Origin: Pseudomonadota bacterium
Lineage (GTDB): Bacteria > Pseudomonadota > Gammaproteobacteria > Xanthomonadales > Rhodanobacteraceae
Length of the DNA: 64,000 bases
NCBI GenBank assembly: GCA_018240465.1
Contig: JAFEFS010000100.1
Coordinates: 1 to 64,000, forward strand
Direction of reading: 5' to 3'
The position numbers and the translations under genes were made by a program. The notes under the pieces are model-generated. The model did not search any database, was not told the origin of the DNA, and worked only from the letters and a program-made list of their open reading frames with translations. Below are positions 50,739 to 59,965 of this stretch, piece by piece; the first letter of the stretch is position 1; the number at the start of each line of letters is the position of its first letter.

Positions 50739-51947
50739 TCACTTTTCGATCAGGGCACGCGCGCTGGCGACTTGGCCGGCACGCAACGGCATGTACAGCG
50801 CCTGGTCGCGTACGAGCTGCTGGCCTTCGCGGCTCAGCACGAAGCGCAGGAATTCGGCGAGGACCGGATTCAACGGCTTGCCGGGAGCCTTGTTGACGTT
50901 GAAGTAGATCAATCGTGACAGCGGATAGGTTGCGCGTGCGACGTTCTCGTAGGTCGGCGAATAGAACGGACCAGCATCGTTCTCGCCGATCGCGAGCATC
51001 TTCACCGGCGCATCGACGTAGGCGACGCCGGTGTAGCCGATCGCATAGCGGTCCTCGGCGGCGTGCTTGGCCATCGGGAAGACGAGTTTGTCGTAGTGGG
51101 CAGCCTCATTCCATTCGCCGCGTTTGCCGTCGCTGCTGAGCACGCGTTGGCGCACGAATTCCTCGAAACCGTTCCATGGCTTGAGCGCGTAAGCGTGGAT
51201 CGGCTTGTCCGCCCATTCGCCGGTCAGGCCGAGTTGGCCCCAGGTCGTGATCGGCTTGCCGCCGCGATGGTGCGTGCTCGAGAAGATCGCGTCGAGCTGG
51301 GCGAAGCTGATCTGGTCGAGTGGATTGTCGCGGCTGACGAAGAAGCCGACCGCGTCGAGGAAGCCGAAGTGGCGGTAGCTGCCGCCGCTGATCGGCACGC
51401 TGGTCGGCAGATAGCCGAACTTCGCCTGGAACTCGGTCACGTCGTCGGGCTTGAGCTCGCGCGAGACGAAGACGAAGTCGATGTTCTGCTTGACCAGCTC
51501 TTTCGCGCCGAGACTGCCCGCGTAAGGCGGTGCCACGCTGAGGTTCACGTTCGGGTAGATTTTCCGGAACGCGGCGAACCAGGCGTTGGCGAGGCCGGGC
51601 AACACGTCCGATGCGGCGCCTTTGAACGTGCCAGCGAGCTTGATGTCGCGACGCGGCTGGTAGGCGGGCAGCGCCGGATCCAGCGTCGGCTGCAGCAACT
51701 CCAGTTCGGGCAGGGTGCGGCCGTTCTTCTTGCCGGCCTCGACTTCCGCTTCGGTCTGCGGTTTGGTTGCCGCGCGCGGCGGGCCCACCCATTCGACGTA
51801 TTGGGTCGGCGTCGCCGGCAGCGAGACGGCCGCGGTGGCGGCAGTTGTCTCGGCCGCCGAAGCCGTGCCGATAGCGGCTGCGATCAGGGCGGCGGCGAGC
51901 ACGCAGCGGGCGAAACTGCGCGGGAGCGAACGATGGCAGTTGTTCAC
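50739..51947 (-). CDS. PstS-like periplasmic binding protein 1
   Basis: 402 residues from GTG 51947, which overlaps the stop of the TonB receptor gene by four bases (GTGA), showing translational coupling; an in-frame start further upstream would lie well inside the receptor gene. Signal peptide ends GTASAAE. The domain begins at about residue 100 (IKLAGTFKGAASDVLPGLANAW) and includes FVFVSRELKPDDVTEFQAKFGY, TTWGQLGLTGEWADKPIHAYALK and YPLSRLIYFNVNKAPGKPL. An N-terminal extension of about 70 residues is not shared with the other three. Confidence 0.82.
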   Translation of the reverse strand: MNNCHRSLPRSFARCVLAAALIAAAIGTASAAETTAATAAVSLPATPTQYVEWVGPPRAATKPQTEAEVEAGKKNGRTLPELELLQPTLDPALPAYQPRRDIKLAGTFKGAASDVLPGLANAWFAAFRKIYPNVNLSVAPPYAGSLGAKELVKQNIDFVFVSRELKPDDVTEFQAKFGYLPTSVPISGGSYRHFGFLDAVGFFVSRDNPLDQISFAQLDAIFSSTHHRGGKPITTWGQLGLTGEWADKPIHAYALKPWNGFEEFVRQRVLSSDGKRGEWNEAAHYDKLVFPMAKHAAEDRYAIGYTGVAYVDAPVKMLAIGENDAGPFYSPTYENVARATYPLSRLIYFNVNKAPGKPLNPVLAEFLRFVLSREGQQLVRDQALYMPLRAGQVASARALIEK

Positions 51948-54241
51948 AGGAAAGGAACCTTCACGGAGACCTGAACATAGCGTGGCGAACCCGGCACGAT
52001 GCCGACCTCGTTCAACGTGGAGTTGACGCCTTCGTAATAGGTCTTGTCGAACAGGTTGCCGATCTTCAGCGTGACCGGGAACTTGTCCATCGCCAGATAG
52101 TAGAAGGCCAGGTCGGTGACGACGTGGCCCGGCAGGATCAGCACGCGCTGGTCGGCCGGCGTCGGCTGGCTGCCGCGAATCTCGGAGGAATAGGTCACGC
52201 CGAGACCGATGCCGAAGTTCTTCAGCGGGCCTTCGGCGAAGTCGTAGCGCGACCAGATGTGCGCGCTGTTGAGCGGCGCATTGGTCAGGCGCGTGTCGGC
52301 GATCGGTGTGGTCGAGTTGCCGTTCGACTTGGCCACCTTCGCGTTGGCATGAGCGAAACCGAACAGGACATGCCAGTTTTCCAGCGGCTGGGCGTCGACT
52401 TCCCACTCGTAGCCCTTCGAGCGCTCGCCGCCGACCTGCACCGAACAGGTGCCGGGCACGCCGGCGTTGCAGGCGGCGACGGCAAGGGTGTTGGTCTTCT
52501 GGATATCGAACAGGGCGACCGTCGACGTGACGCGGCCATCGAGCAGGCTGGCCTTGATGCCGGCTTCATTCTGATGGGACGTGGTCGGCTGGAACGGGTT
52601 GCTGCCGTCGGCGGCCTGCGCGGTCGGCGAGGGCGCGATGAACGAGGTCGAATAGCTGTAGTAGTACGTCCAGTCCTCGTTTGGTTGATAGAGAATGCCG
52701 GCGGTTGGCAGCACGTCATCCGAAGACTTGGCGCTGCTCGTGAACGGCGGGTAGACGTGCTCGGTCTGATACGTATGGTCCTTCGTGTAGCGCAGGCCGA
52801 AACTGGCTTTCCAGTGTTCCGACAGCGTCATCACGTCGGAGACGTAGGCGCCGGCGTTGCTCTCGGTCGTCACGCGGTCGTTGAGCGGGCCGGGCGGGAA
52901 AGCCGACAGCGGCGGCGACACGCCGTATACCGGATTGTAGACGCTGACGTTGATCGACTTCGGCCCCGGGATCGAGGTTGGGCCCGAGGTCGGGCCATTG
53001 TAGAACTGCAAGCGCAGGAAGTCGGTGCGATTGGTGCCGCCGCCGACGCCGGCGAGGATTTTGTGCTCGATGGGCCCGGTCTGTATCGTTTGCGTGTAGT
53101 TCGTATCGAAATAGTCGTAGCTGCGGTGATTGTTCTGCCCGCGTGCGCGACGTTGCAGCGTGACGAGGTCCTTCAGCACCGCGACGGTGTCGTAACCTTG
53201 GGCGGTATCCCAGCCGCGTACGTGACGCACGGAGAAGTTGAACACGCCGCCGTTCTCGAAATCGTGTTCGAGCGCAGCGGTCGCCGAACGACCGCCTTCC
53301 TGCTGCAGGTCGCCGGGTTCCTGGTACTTCGTCGTGATCGGTGCAATCAGCCTCGCGTCCTTGTTCGGTGCGGCAAGGTAGTAGTCGTAGGCGTTGTTGC
53401 GCCGGCGATATTCCCCGGAGAGACGCAGCGTGGTGCCGTCGTTGATGCGCCAGGTGATGCTCGGCGCGATGTAGCGCGCATGCTCCCAGTCGTTGCGGAA
53501 CGTGTTGTTGTCGGAGAGCTCCGCGACGAAGCGATAGAGCAGGTTGTGGTCCTTGTCGATCGGGCCGGTGAGGTCGAGGTCGCCGACGTAGCTCATGTGG
53601 TCGCCGAGCCCGATGCCGTAGCCGTCATAGGTCTTGGCCGTGAGGTCGAGACTGCCTGCGGTTTTTTCTTCCGGCTTCTTGGTAACGATGTTGACGAAAC
53701 CGCCCGGTTGCGCTTCACCGTACAGCACCGAGGCCGGACCCTTGACCACCTCGATGTTCTGCGCCATCACCGTCGGCGGTGAGCCGAAGCGGCCGGCCAG
53801 GCCGGGCAGGCCGTCGACGAGGATCGCGCCCTGGTCGGCCTGCGTGGTCTTGAAGCCGCGGATCGAGATGTCGTAGCCGGTCACGCCGCCGCGCGATATG
53901 CCGGTCATGTACTGGTAGAGGTCGGTCAGGTTGGTCGTCTGGATCGCCTTCATGAACGCCTGCGAATAGTCGGCGGTCGAGTACGGCGTGTCGCGCACAT
54001 CGAGATCCTGCTTCATCGCGCTGTGTGCGCCCTTGGAGATGAAGCGCCCGGTCACCTGGACGGTCTCCAGCTCGCGTTCTTCCTTCTTCTCGTCCTTGTC
54101 TGCGCCAGTGGCCGCATCGCTGCTGGCGACGGCGTCCGCAGTGGAAGTATCGGGGCTCGCGTCGTGCGCGAGGACCGCTTGTGAGAGAAGCAGTGACAAA
54201 CCGGCCGCAACGGCCGAGGCCAAACTCGTTCTGACGAACAT
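51944..54241 (-). CDS. TonB-dependent outer-membrane receptor (siderophore type)
   Basis: 765 residues from the ATG at 54241, which has GGGAGG four bases ahead; a TTG four codons upstream lies over that site and is rejected. Signal peptide, a possible short N-terminal extension (about 25-60), plug domain (about 70-180: DVRDTPYSTADYSQAF, IRGFKTTQADQGAILVDGLP, VKGPASVLYGEAQPGGFVNI) and a beta-barrel ending in the aromatic residue Phe (VQVSVKVPFL). TIGR01783-type, usual for Fe-siderophore receptors, but the ligand is not identified. First gene of the operon with four PstS-like genes. Confidence 0.9.
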   Translation of the reverse strand: MFVRTSLASAVAAGLSLLLSQAVLAHDASPDTSTADAVASSDAATGADKDEKKEERELETVQVTGRFISKGAHSAMKQDLDVRDTPYSTADYSQAFMKAIQTTNLTDLYQYMTGISRGGVTGYDISIRGFKTTQADQGAILVDGLPGLAGRFGSPPTVMAQNIEVVKGPASVLYGEAQPGGFVNIVTKKPEEKTAGSLDLTAKTYDGYGIGLGDHMSYVGDLDLTGPIDKDHNLLYRFVAELSDNNTFRNDWEHARYIAPSITWRINDGTTLRLSGEYRRRNNAYDYYLAAPNKDARLIAPITTKYQEPGDLQQEGGRSATAALEHDFENGGVFNFSVRHVRGWDTAQGYDTVAVLKDLVTLQRRARGQNNHRSYDYFDTNYTQTIQTGPIEHKILAGVGGGTNRTDFLRLQFYNGPTSGPTSIPGPKSINVSVYNPVYGVSPPLSAFPPGPLNDRVTTESNAGAYVSDVMTLSEHWKASFGLRYTKDHTYQTEHVYPPFTSSAKSSDDVLPTAGILYQPNEDWTYYYSYSTSFIAPSPTAQAADGSNPFQPTTSHQNEAGIKASLLDGRVTSTVALFDIQKTNTLAVAACNAGVPGTCSVQVGGERSKGYEWEVDAQPLENWHVLFGFAHANAKVAKSNGNSTTPIADTRLTNAPLNSAHIWSRYDFAEGPLKNFGIGLGVTYSSEIRGSQPTPADQRVLILPGHVVTDLAFYYLAMDKFPVTLKIGNLFDKTYYEGVNSTLNEVGIVPGSPRYVQVSVKVPFL

Positions 54242-54332
54242 CAATCCTCCCAATGTAGGTCCCCGAATTCGGACCCTGTCGTTGTTTGTCGTGTGCGCGT
54301 TCCGCGCCGGATCGTTGCGTCCGTTCGCCGCG

Positions 54333-54375
54333 AATGTAGGCGCGCAAGCTGACGCCAGCCTGAAGCGTTCCTGAA
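54333..54375 (-). promoter_or_regulatory. Shared-motif promoter 3 (upstream of the TonB receptor operon)
   Basis: On the minus strand, TTCAGG (54375-54370) and TTCAGG (54364-54359) are 11 bp apart, and TACATT (54338-54333) starts 26 bp after the second half-site start, exactly as in promoters 1 and 2. Upstream is an AATT and T-run segment like that of promoter 1. The start codon lies about 92 bp past the -10 box. Confidence 0.7.
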
Positions 54376-54413
54376 AAAAAATTAAGGGAGAAAACCGCCC
54401 CGAACCGCGCCGC

Positions 54414-54430
54414 GTCAGGGCGATGTCAGC
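54414..54430 (+). repeat. 11-bp-spaced direct repeat ahead of the porin gene
   Basis: GTCAGG (54414-54419) and GTCAGC (54425-54430) are 11 bp apart, in the spacer between the receptor and porin genes. Its pattern GTCAGGnnnATGTCAG is the same as that of the repeat at 61588-61604. No matching -10 box was seen at the 26-bp distance of promoters 1-3, so it may be a site of another regulator or chance. Confidence 0.4.
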
Positions 54431-54528
54431 GTCGGGCCGGCATCTTCGCCCGCGGGCTTCGGCATCGACACCGTCGCGCCGTTTTCCGAATCACCGGGTC
54501 GCAGTTCTGAACAAATGGAGAGAGACAC

Positions 54529-55962
54529 ATGTACGTCACATCGCAAGATGCAGGCGGCGCGCGTTTGTCACGCGTTCGCCGTCCCGCACAATCGCAATTC
54601 ATCCTTGGCCTGACCGCATCGGTGCTTGCGCTCGCCGCCGGCGGCGCAGCCGGCGCGCAGGCGCCGGCGCACGCGCCTGCACCGGCGCCTGCGCCTGCGC
54701 AAGTCGACGCTGCCGAGGTGCGCCGGCAGATCGAAGCGCTGCGCGCGGAACAGGCGCGCATCGCAGAGCTGCAGACGCGTACCGAGGCGAGCATTCGCGC
54801 GCTCGAAGCGTCGGTCGGCATCGCGCCGCCGCCGGCGAGCGGTCCGGGTCCCGATCCGATGAAGGACATCAACCCGATCGCGCGCGACGCGGCAAGCGCT
54901 GCGCCTCCACCCGTCCCGGCACCGCAGCAGAGTGCGCCGCCATCACGGTTCGCCATCGCCGGCGACCTGCGCGTGCGCGCGCAGCGTGACAGTTCCAACG
55001 ATCACGCGCCGGACCGGCACAGTGGACAGGTGCGCGGCCGGCTCGGTATCACCTATGCCGTGAACGACGTCGTCAGCGTCGGCACGCGCATCGTGACGGG
55101 CGACTACAACGATCCGAACAGCGTCGACGTACAGCTTTCGAACTTCGACAACAAGTTCCAGACCAGCCTCGACCTGGCCTACGCCAAACTCGACTACGGC
55201 AGCACCCAGTTCTACGGCGGCAAGATTCCGCAGCCGTTCGTGCGCACCGAACTGGTGTGGGACGGCGACGTCACTCCGCAGGGCATCAGCGCGAACTACA
55301 AGCTGCCATTGGCCGACGGCAGCGCGTTCAAGGCGAACGCGCTCTACTTCGTGATCGATGAACAAGCGGCCGGTCCCGACAGCACGATGGCCGGCGCCCA
55401 GTTCGTCTACGAATCGCCCACGCTGGGTCCGTGGAAATTCGACACCGCCGCCGCGTATTACCACTACTCGCTCGGCAGCACCGCCGGCGCGGATGCGGGC
55501 GATTTCCGCACCAACCTGCGCAAGCCGAACGGCAGCTATCTCTCGCAATTTCATCTCGGCGATCTGATCGTCGGCGCGAGCTACAGCGGTTTCGGCGAGC
55601 GCTGGCCGTTGCGCATCGTCGGCGACTACGTGCACAACTTCGGCGCGGCAACCGATGCGGATACCGGCTATGGTCTCGACGTGCTGCTCGGCCGCGCGAG
55701 CAAAGTCGGCGACTGGCGTGTCGGCTACGGCTACGCCGTCGCCGAGACCGATGCAGTGCTCTCCGCGTTCTCGCAGGACAACACGAGTCTCGCAACGAAC
55801 TACCGCCAGCATATGCTCAGCGCCGACTACGTCATCTATCCGGGGACCTCGATCAACGCGACGTGGGCGCACTACAAACCGAAGAACGCCTATGACACGC
55901 CGGCGTTCGACCCGCGCGACTGGCTCGACCGCTTTCGCGTCGCGCTGCTCGTCACGTTCTGA
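54529..55962 (+). CDS. Putative outer-membrane porin with N-terminal coiled coil
   Basis: 477 residues; ATG 54529 has GGAGAGAG upstream. The signal peptide ends around AQA, followed by an Ala/Pro-rich part, a coiled coil (about 62-96, VRRQIEALRAEQARIAELQT) and a linker, then a beta-barrel from about residue 140 (FAIAGDLRVRAQRDSS) to the terminal phenylalanine (FRVALLVTF). This layout is that of the putative-porin family (Porin_5). Divergent from the TonB receptor; substrate unknown. Confidence 0.82.
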   Translation: MYVTSQDAGGARLSRVRRPAQSQFILGLTASVLALAAGGAAGAQAPAHAPAPAPAPAQVDAAEVRRQIEALRAEQARIAELQTRTEASIRALEASVGIAPPPASGPGPDPMKDINPIARDAASAAPPPVPAPQQSAPPSRFAIAGDLRVRAQRDSSNDHAPDRHSGQVRGRLGITYAVNDVVSVGTRIVTGDYNDPNSVDVQLSNFDNKFQTSLDLAYAKLDYGSTQFYGGKIPQPFVRTELVWDGDVTPQGISANYKLPLADGSAFKANALYFVIDEQAAGPDSTMAGAQFVYESPTLGPWKFDTAAAYYHYSLGSTAGADAGDFRTNLRKPNGSYLSQFHLGDLIVGASYSGFGERWPLRIVGDYVHNFGAATDADTGYGLDVLLGRASKVGDWRVGYGYAVAETDAVLSAFSQDNTSLATNYRQHMLSADYVIYPGTSINATWAHYKPKNAYDTPAFDPRDWLDRFRVALLVTF

Positions 55963-56174
55963 ATCGCGGATCTTCGCTGCGGTTGGCCACGGCTTCCGCC
56001 CGCCCGCGAGGCGGACGGAAACCGGGGCAACGCGATCGGACGGAATCGACGACAGGGTTCGCGTCCGGGTCGTACCGGAACAGCGGTGCATGCCAATAGT
56101 ACGAAAGAGTTAAAGGAAACCGTCGTCGATAATGTCAGACTTGGCCCAATGACGGCGCCCACCATCCTAACTCG
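55963..56174 (+). other. Spacer between porin gene and the decayed IS element
   Basis: No gene is visible. A short imperfect stem (TCCGCC...GGCGGA) follows the porin stop, without a T run. It may weakly terminate the porin transcript. Confidence 0.4.
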
Positions 56175-56733
56175 TCAGGTGATCGGCGCATTCCACGTAT
56201 ACACCAATGCGCCGATGACCAAAGCGCGGATACTGCGTCGACTACTCGCGCATCACTGCAATCATCGGTGCGTCCTTCACCAGATGCAGCGCTTTGTAGC
56301 TCAGCGTCGATAGCGAAACCTGCATCAGCGCGCACGTACTTCGACCCTACAGGCCACGCCCTTGCGCCTACTTCACCTGTCGCCGGCGGGCGGGCGCACT
56401 CGCCATTTTTTGCGCTGATCTCTTTCATCACCTCGATGGCCAAGTCCCGTTCGGCCAGCAGCTTCTTCAATCGGGCGTTCTCTTGCGGCAGAGTGCGCAG
56501 TTCCTTGACGTCGGCAGCTTCCAGCTTGCCATAGGGTTTGCGCCACACGTACAACGTCTGCTCGCTGATTCCGTACTGCTCGGCCGCCTGTGCGACCGGC
56601 GTCTTGTCCGTCTCGCGCAGAATCTTGACCATCTGATCTTCAGTGAATCGTGCCTTCCGCATCGACTCCTCGCTTCGTTGGCGGGAGCCATCTTCGCAAC
56701 TTTCGGTTGGTACGAGAATCGCCGGGCAGGTCA
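56175..56733 (-). mobile_element. Decayed IS3-family insertion sequence
   Basis: Remnant of an IS3-type element on the minus strand. The start is likely at 56733, where the minus strand reads TGACCTGCCCGGCGATTCTC, like an IS3 left end. orfA (56662 downward) is readable: MRKARFTEDQMVKILRE, then ISEQTLYVWRK and a leucine-zipper part LPQENARLKKLLAERD. orfB begins at 56406 (ASAPARRRQVK) but has internal stops (three found) and is cut off near 56175, before the DDE catalytic region. No right inverted repeat was found. Confidence 0.75.
56404..56662 (-). pseudogene. IS3-family transposase OrfA remnant
   Basis: Helix-turn-helix transposase subunit, about 86 codons from the ATG at 56662: MRKARFTEDQMVKILRE, VAQAAEQYGISEQTLYVWRK and a coiled-coil end KLLAERDLAIEVMKEIS. 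The normal OrfA stop is gone and the frame runs into OrfB sequence in a different frame. OrfB (56406-56175) has three in-frame stops and lacks its catalytic part, so the element cannot move by itself. Confidence 0.75.
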
Positions 56734-56887
56734 ATCCTTAGGGGAGGTTGGAGCTGTGGTTTCCGGGCACAGACGCCCGTTCGTGAAGGAAAGGGAACGT
56801 TTCGCCGTTTCTGCCGCGGTGTGGCAGGAATGTCCTGAATCGTCCATTTCCACCGTTGTCGCGGCGGGATTGCGAGCGATCGCCGGT

Positions 56888-59800
56888 TCAAGCGGCCTGG
56901 GTGGATGCGGACGAGGAATCCACGCGCGATCGAGAGGTCATCCCGTCGAACCACAGGTACAGTACCGGAGTGATGTAGAGCGTGATGAATTGCGAGAACA
57001 ACAGGCCGCCGACGATGACGACGCCGAGTGGCTGGCGCAGTTCGGCGCCGGCGCCGAAGCCGAGTGCGATCGGCAGCGCGCCGGCGAGTGCGCAGAGCGT
57101 GGTCATCGTGATCGGACGGAAGCGCAGCAGGCAGGCCTGCCGGATTGCCTGTCCAGGTGGCAGCCCTTGCATGCGCTGCGCCTCCAGGGCGAAGTCGATC
57201 ATCATGATCGCATTCTTCTTGACCACGCCGATCAAGAGCAGCATGCCGATCATCGCGATGAAACTCAGTTCCATGCCGAGCAGGCGCAGCGCAAGCAGGC
57301 CGCCGACCGCAGCCGAGGGCAGGCCGAGCAGGATCGTCAACGGGTGGATCCAGCTCTCGTACAGCACGCCGAGGACGAGATAGATCGTGGCCAATGCGAT
57401 CGCGATCAGCCAGAGCTGGCTGGTGCGCGACTTTTCGAACAGACCGGCTTGACCGCCGAAGCTGCCGAAGATCGTCTGCGGCAGATTGATTGCCGAGCGT
57501 GCGGCGGCGATCGCGTCGGCGGCGTCCGACAGCGACTTGCCGTTGGCGAGTTCGAACGAATAGCTGATCGCCGGCAGCTGCGCCTTGTGTGCTACCACCG
57601 TCGTGCCATTACCGCGCGTGACGCGGGCGAAGGCGTCGAGCGGGATCAGCGCACCGTTGCTGCCGCGCACGCGGATGCGCGAGATGTCGGTCTCGTCGCG
57701 GCGCGATTGGTCCTTCAGTTCCATGATGACCTGGTAAGCCGCGTCCGGCGCGTAGATGGTGGACACCTGGCGCGTGCCGAAAGCCGCGTTGAGCGTGGTG
57801 CGCAGGCTCGCCATGTCGACGCCGAGCTGCGCGGCCTTGTCGCGATCGATGTCGATGTGCGCTTCGAGGCCGTTGGTTTCGTAGTCGGTATCGATCTGTG
57901 CAAACACGGGTGACTTCGACAGTTCGGCGAGCAATTTCTTCGACCACTGTTCGAGATCGTCACCGCCGACCGATTGCAATGTGTACTGGAAGGCGCTGTC
58001 CGAAGTGCTCGAGCCGACCTTGAGGTTCTGCACGGGGCTGAAGCTCACGCTGACTCCGGGAAGGCGCGCGGTCTCTGCACGCAGTGCGTCGAGGACCGCG
58101 GGCATCGGCGGGCGCTGGCCGCGCGGTTTGAGATCGATCGTCAGCGCGGTTGTGTCGTGGTCGACCTTGGAGGCAACGGTGACGATCGCGGGATCGGCAA
58201 GCAGGCCGGCCTGGACCTTGTGCATGACGTCGACGCGGCCCTCGTAGGACATGTCTTCGCCGGTCTTGATCTTGACCGAGATCTGGCCGGTGTCCTCCTG
58301 CGGAAACAAGCCCTTGGGCGCGGCGACGTACAGGATCGCGGTGAGGGCGACGGTCGCGGTGCCGCCGAGCAGCACCACGTTGCGATGGGCGAGCGCCCAT
58401 TCGAGCGTGCTGCGGTAGCTTTCGAGCGCGCGTGCGAAACCGGCCTCGAAGGCGTGGTTCCAGCCGCGCGCTTCATCGTGCGCCGGCGCTTTCTTGATCA
58501 GCATCGGCACGAGCACGGGAATCAGGGTCAGCGACACGGCGGCAGAGACGAGAATGGCCAGCGAGACGACGATGGCGAACTCGCGGAACAGCGCGCCGCT
58601 CAATTCGTGGGTGAGGAACAACGGGATGAACACCGCGACCAGCGAGATGGAGATCGACAAGACGGTAAAGCCGACCTCGCGCGCACCGCGTAGCGCAGCT
58701 TCGCGCGGCGACAGACCCTCCTCCATGTAGCGCATGATGTTCTCAAGCACGACGATGGCGTCGTCGACGACGAGGCCGACGGCGACGGTCAAGCCCATCA
58801 GCGAGATGTTGTCGAGGCTCAGGCCAGCCCAGTACATCAGGCCGAACGTCGCGAACAGCGAGATCGGCAGGCTGATCGATGGCACCAGCGCGGCGCTGGC
58901 GCGGCGCAGGAACAACAGGATCACCATGATGACGAGCGCGATGGTCAGCATCAGAGTCACGTTGACGTCGTGGATCGCGTCGCGGATCGATTGCGAGCGG
59001 TCGCCCATCAGGCGGACGCGCACCGAGCCGGGCAGTTCCGAGCGCAGTTGCGGCAGCGCCGCGCGGATCGCATCGATCGTTTCGACGACATTGGCGCCGG
59101 GCTGGCGCTGGATCTGCAGCAGAATCGAATCGGTGCCATTGATTTCGCTGTTCTTCTGCGTGTTCTCGATGCTGTCGTAGACGCGGCCGAGATCGCCCAG
59201 GCGGATGGTCTGGCCGCTGCGCATGGCGACGACGACATTGGCGAAATCCGCGGCCTTCATCAAACCCTTCGGCATCTGCAACGAGAGCATCTGGCGCGAG
59301 TTGTCGAGCTGGCCGAGCGGGGTGACCGAGTTCGCGGTCTTCAGCGCGTTGCCGACGTCGATCAGCGAGAGGTCGAGTGAGGCGAGGCGCTCGGGGTCGA
59401 TCTCCGCGCGCACGGCGAAGCGCTTGCCGCCCTTGACCACGATCTGGGCGACGCCGTTGATCGTCGACAGCGTCGGCACGACGAGATTCTCGACGTAGGC
59501 GTTGAGGTCGCTGAGCGGCAGCGTGGACGAATTCAGCCCGATCAGCAAGATCGGTGCATCGCCTGGATTGATCTTGCTGTAGGTCGGGGGGCTCGGCATT
59601 TCCGCGGGCAGCTGACGCCCCATGCGGAACAGCGCGGCCTGCACGTCGACCGCGGCCGCGTCGATGTCGCGGCCGATGTCGAACTCGAGCTGGATGCTGG
59701 TTTCGCCCTGGATGCTCTCGGAGGTAGAGCCGATCAGGCCGGGGATCGTGGAGAACTCCTTTTCCAGCGGCGTCGCCACCGAGGTCGACATGTTCTCCGG

Positions 59801-59965
59801 ACTGGCGCCTGGCAGCTTGGCGGTTACCTCGATCACCGGTGTTTCGACCTGCGGCAGCGCCGAGATCGGCAGCTTCAGCCAGCAGACCACGCCGGCGACG
59901 ACAACCGCGAGCCACAGCATCGTCGTCGCGATGGGGCGCGACAGGGCAAGGCCGGCGAGGTTCAT
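56888..59965 (-). CDS. RND efflux permease 2 (HAE1 family)
   Basis: Proton-driven exporter, 1025 residues from the ATG at 59965, which overlaps the stop of the adaptor gene (ATGA). Starts MNLAGLALSRPIATTML; the proton-relay motif is GLVVDDAIVVLEN in TM4 and the lysine motif GVVKKNAIMMIDFA in TM10. The second half has the usual ARQVSTIY-type docking segment (FGTRQVSTIYAPDAAYQ). The open frame upstream of 59965 is not real. No outer-membrane channel gene is nearby. Confidence 0.92.
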   Translation of the reverse strand: MNLAGLALSRPIATTMLWLAVVVAGVVCWLKLPISALPQVETPVIEVTAKLPGASPENMSTSVATPLEKEFSTIPGLIGSTSESIQGETSIQLEFDIGRDIDAAAVDVQAALFRMGRQLPAEMPSPPTYSKINPGDAPILLIGLNSSTLPLSDLNAYVENLVVPTLSTINGVAQIVVKGGKRFAVRAEIDPERLASLDLSLIDVGNALKTANSVTPLGQLDNSRQMLSLQMPKGLMKAADFANVVVAMRSGQTIRLGDLGRVYDSIENTQKNSEINGTDSILLQIQRQPGANVVETIDAIRAALPQLRSELPGSVRVRLMGDRSQSIRDAIHDVNVTLMLTIALVIMVILLFLRRASAALVPSISLPISLFATFGLMYWAGLSLDNISLMGLTVAVGLVVDDAIVVLENIMRYMEEGLSPREAALRGAREVGFTVLSISISLVAVFIPLFLTHELSGALFREFAIVVSLAILVSAAVSLTLIPVLVPMLIKKAPAHDEARGWNHAFEAGFARALESYRSTLEWALAHRNVVLLGGTATVALTAILYVAAPKGLFPQEDTGQISVKIKTGEDMSYEGRVDVMHKVQAGLLADPAIVTVASKVDHDTTALTIDLKPRGQRPPMPAVLDALRAETARLPGVSVSFSPVQNLKVGSSTSDSAFQYTLQSVGGDDLEQWSKKLLAELSKSPVFAQIDTDYETNGLEAHIDIDRDKAAQLGVDMASLRTTLNAAFGTRQVSTIYAPDAAYQVIMELKDQSRRDETDISRIRVRGSNGALIPLDAFARVTRGNGTTVVAHKAQLPAISYSFELANGKSLSDAADAIAAARSAINLPQTIFGSFGGQAGLFEKSRTSQLWLIAIALATIYLVLGVLYESWIHPLTILLGLPSAAVGGLLALRLLGMELSFIAMIGMLLLIGVVKKNAIMMIDFALEAQRMQGLPPGQAIRQACLLRFRPITMTTLCALAGALPIALGFGAGAELRQPLGVVIVGGLLFSQFITLYITPVLYLWFDGMTSRSRVDSSSASTQAA

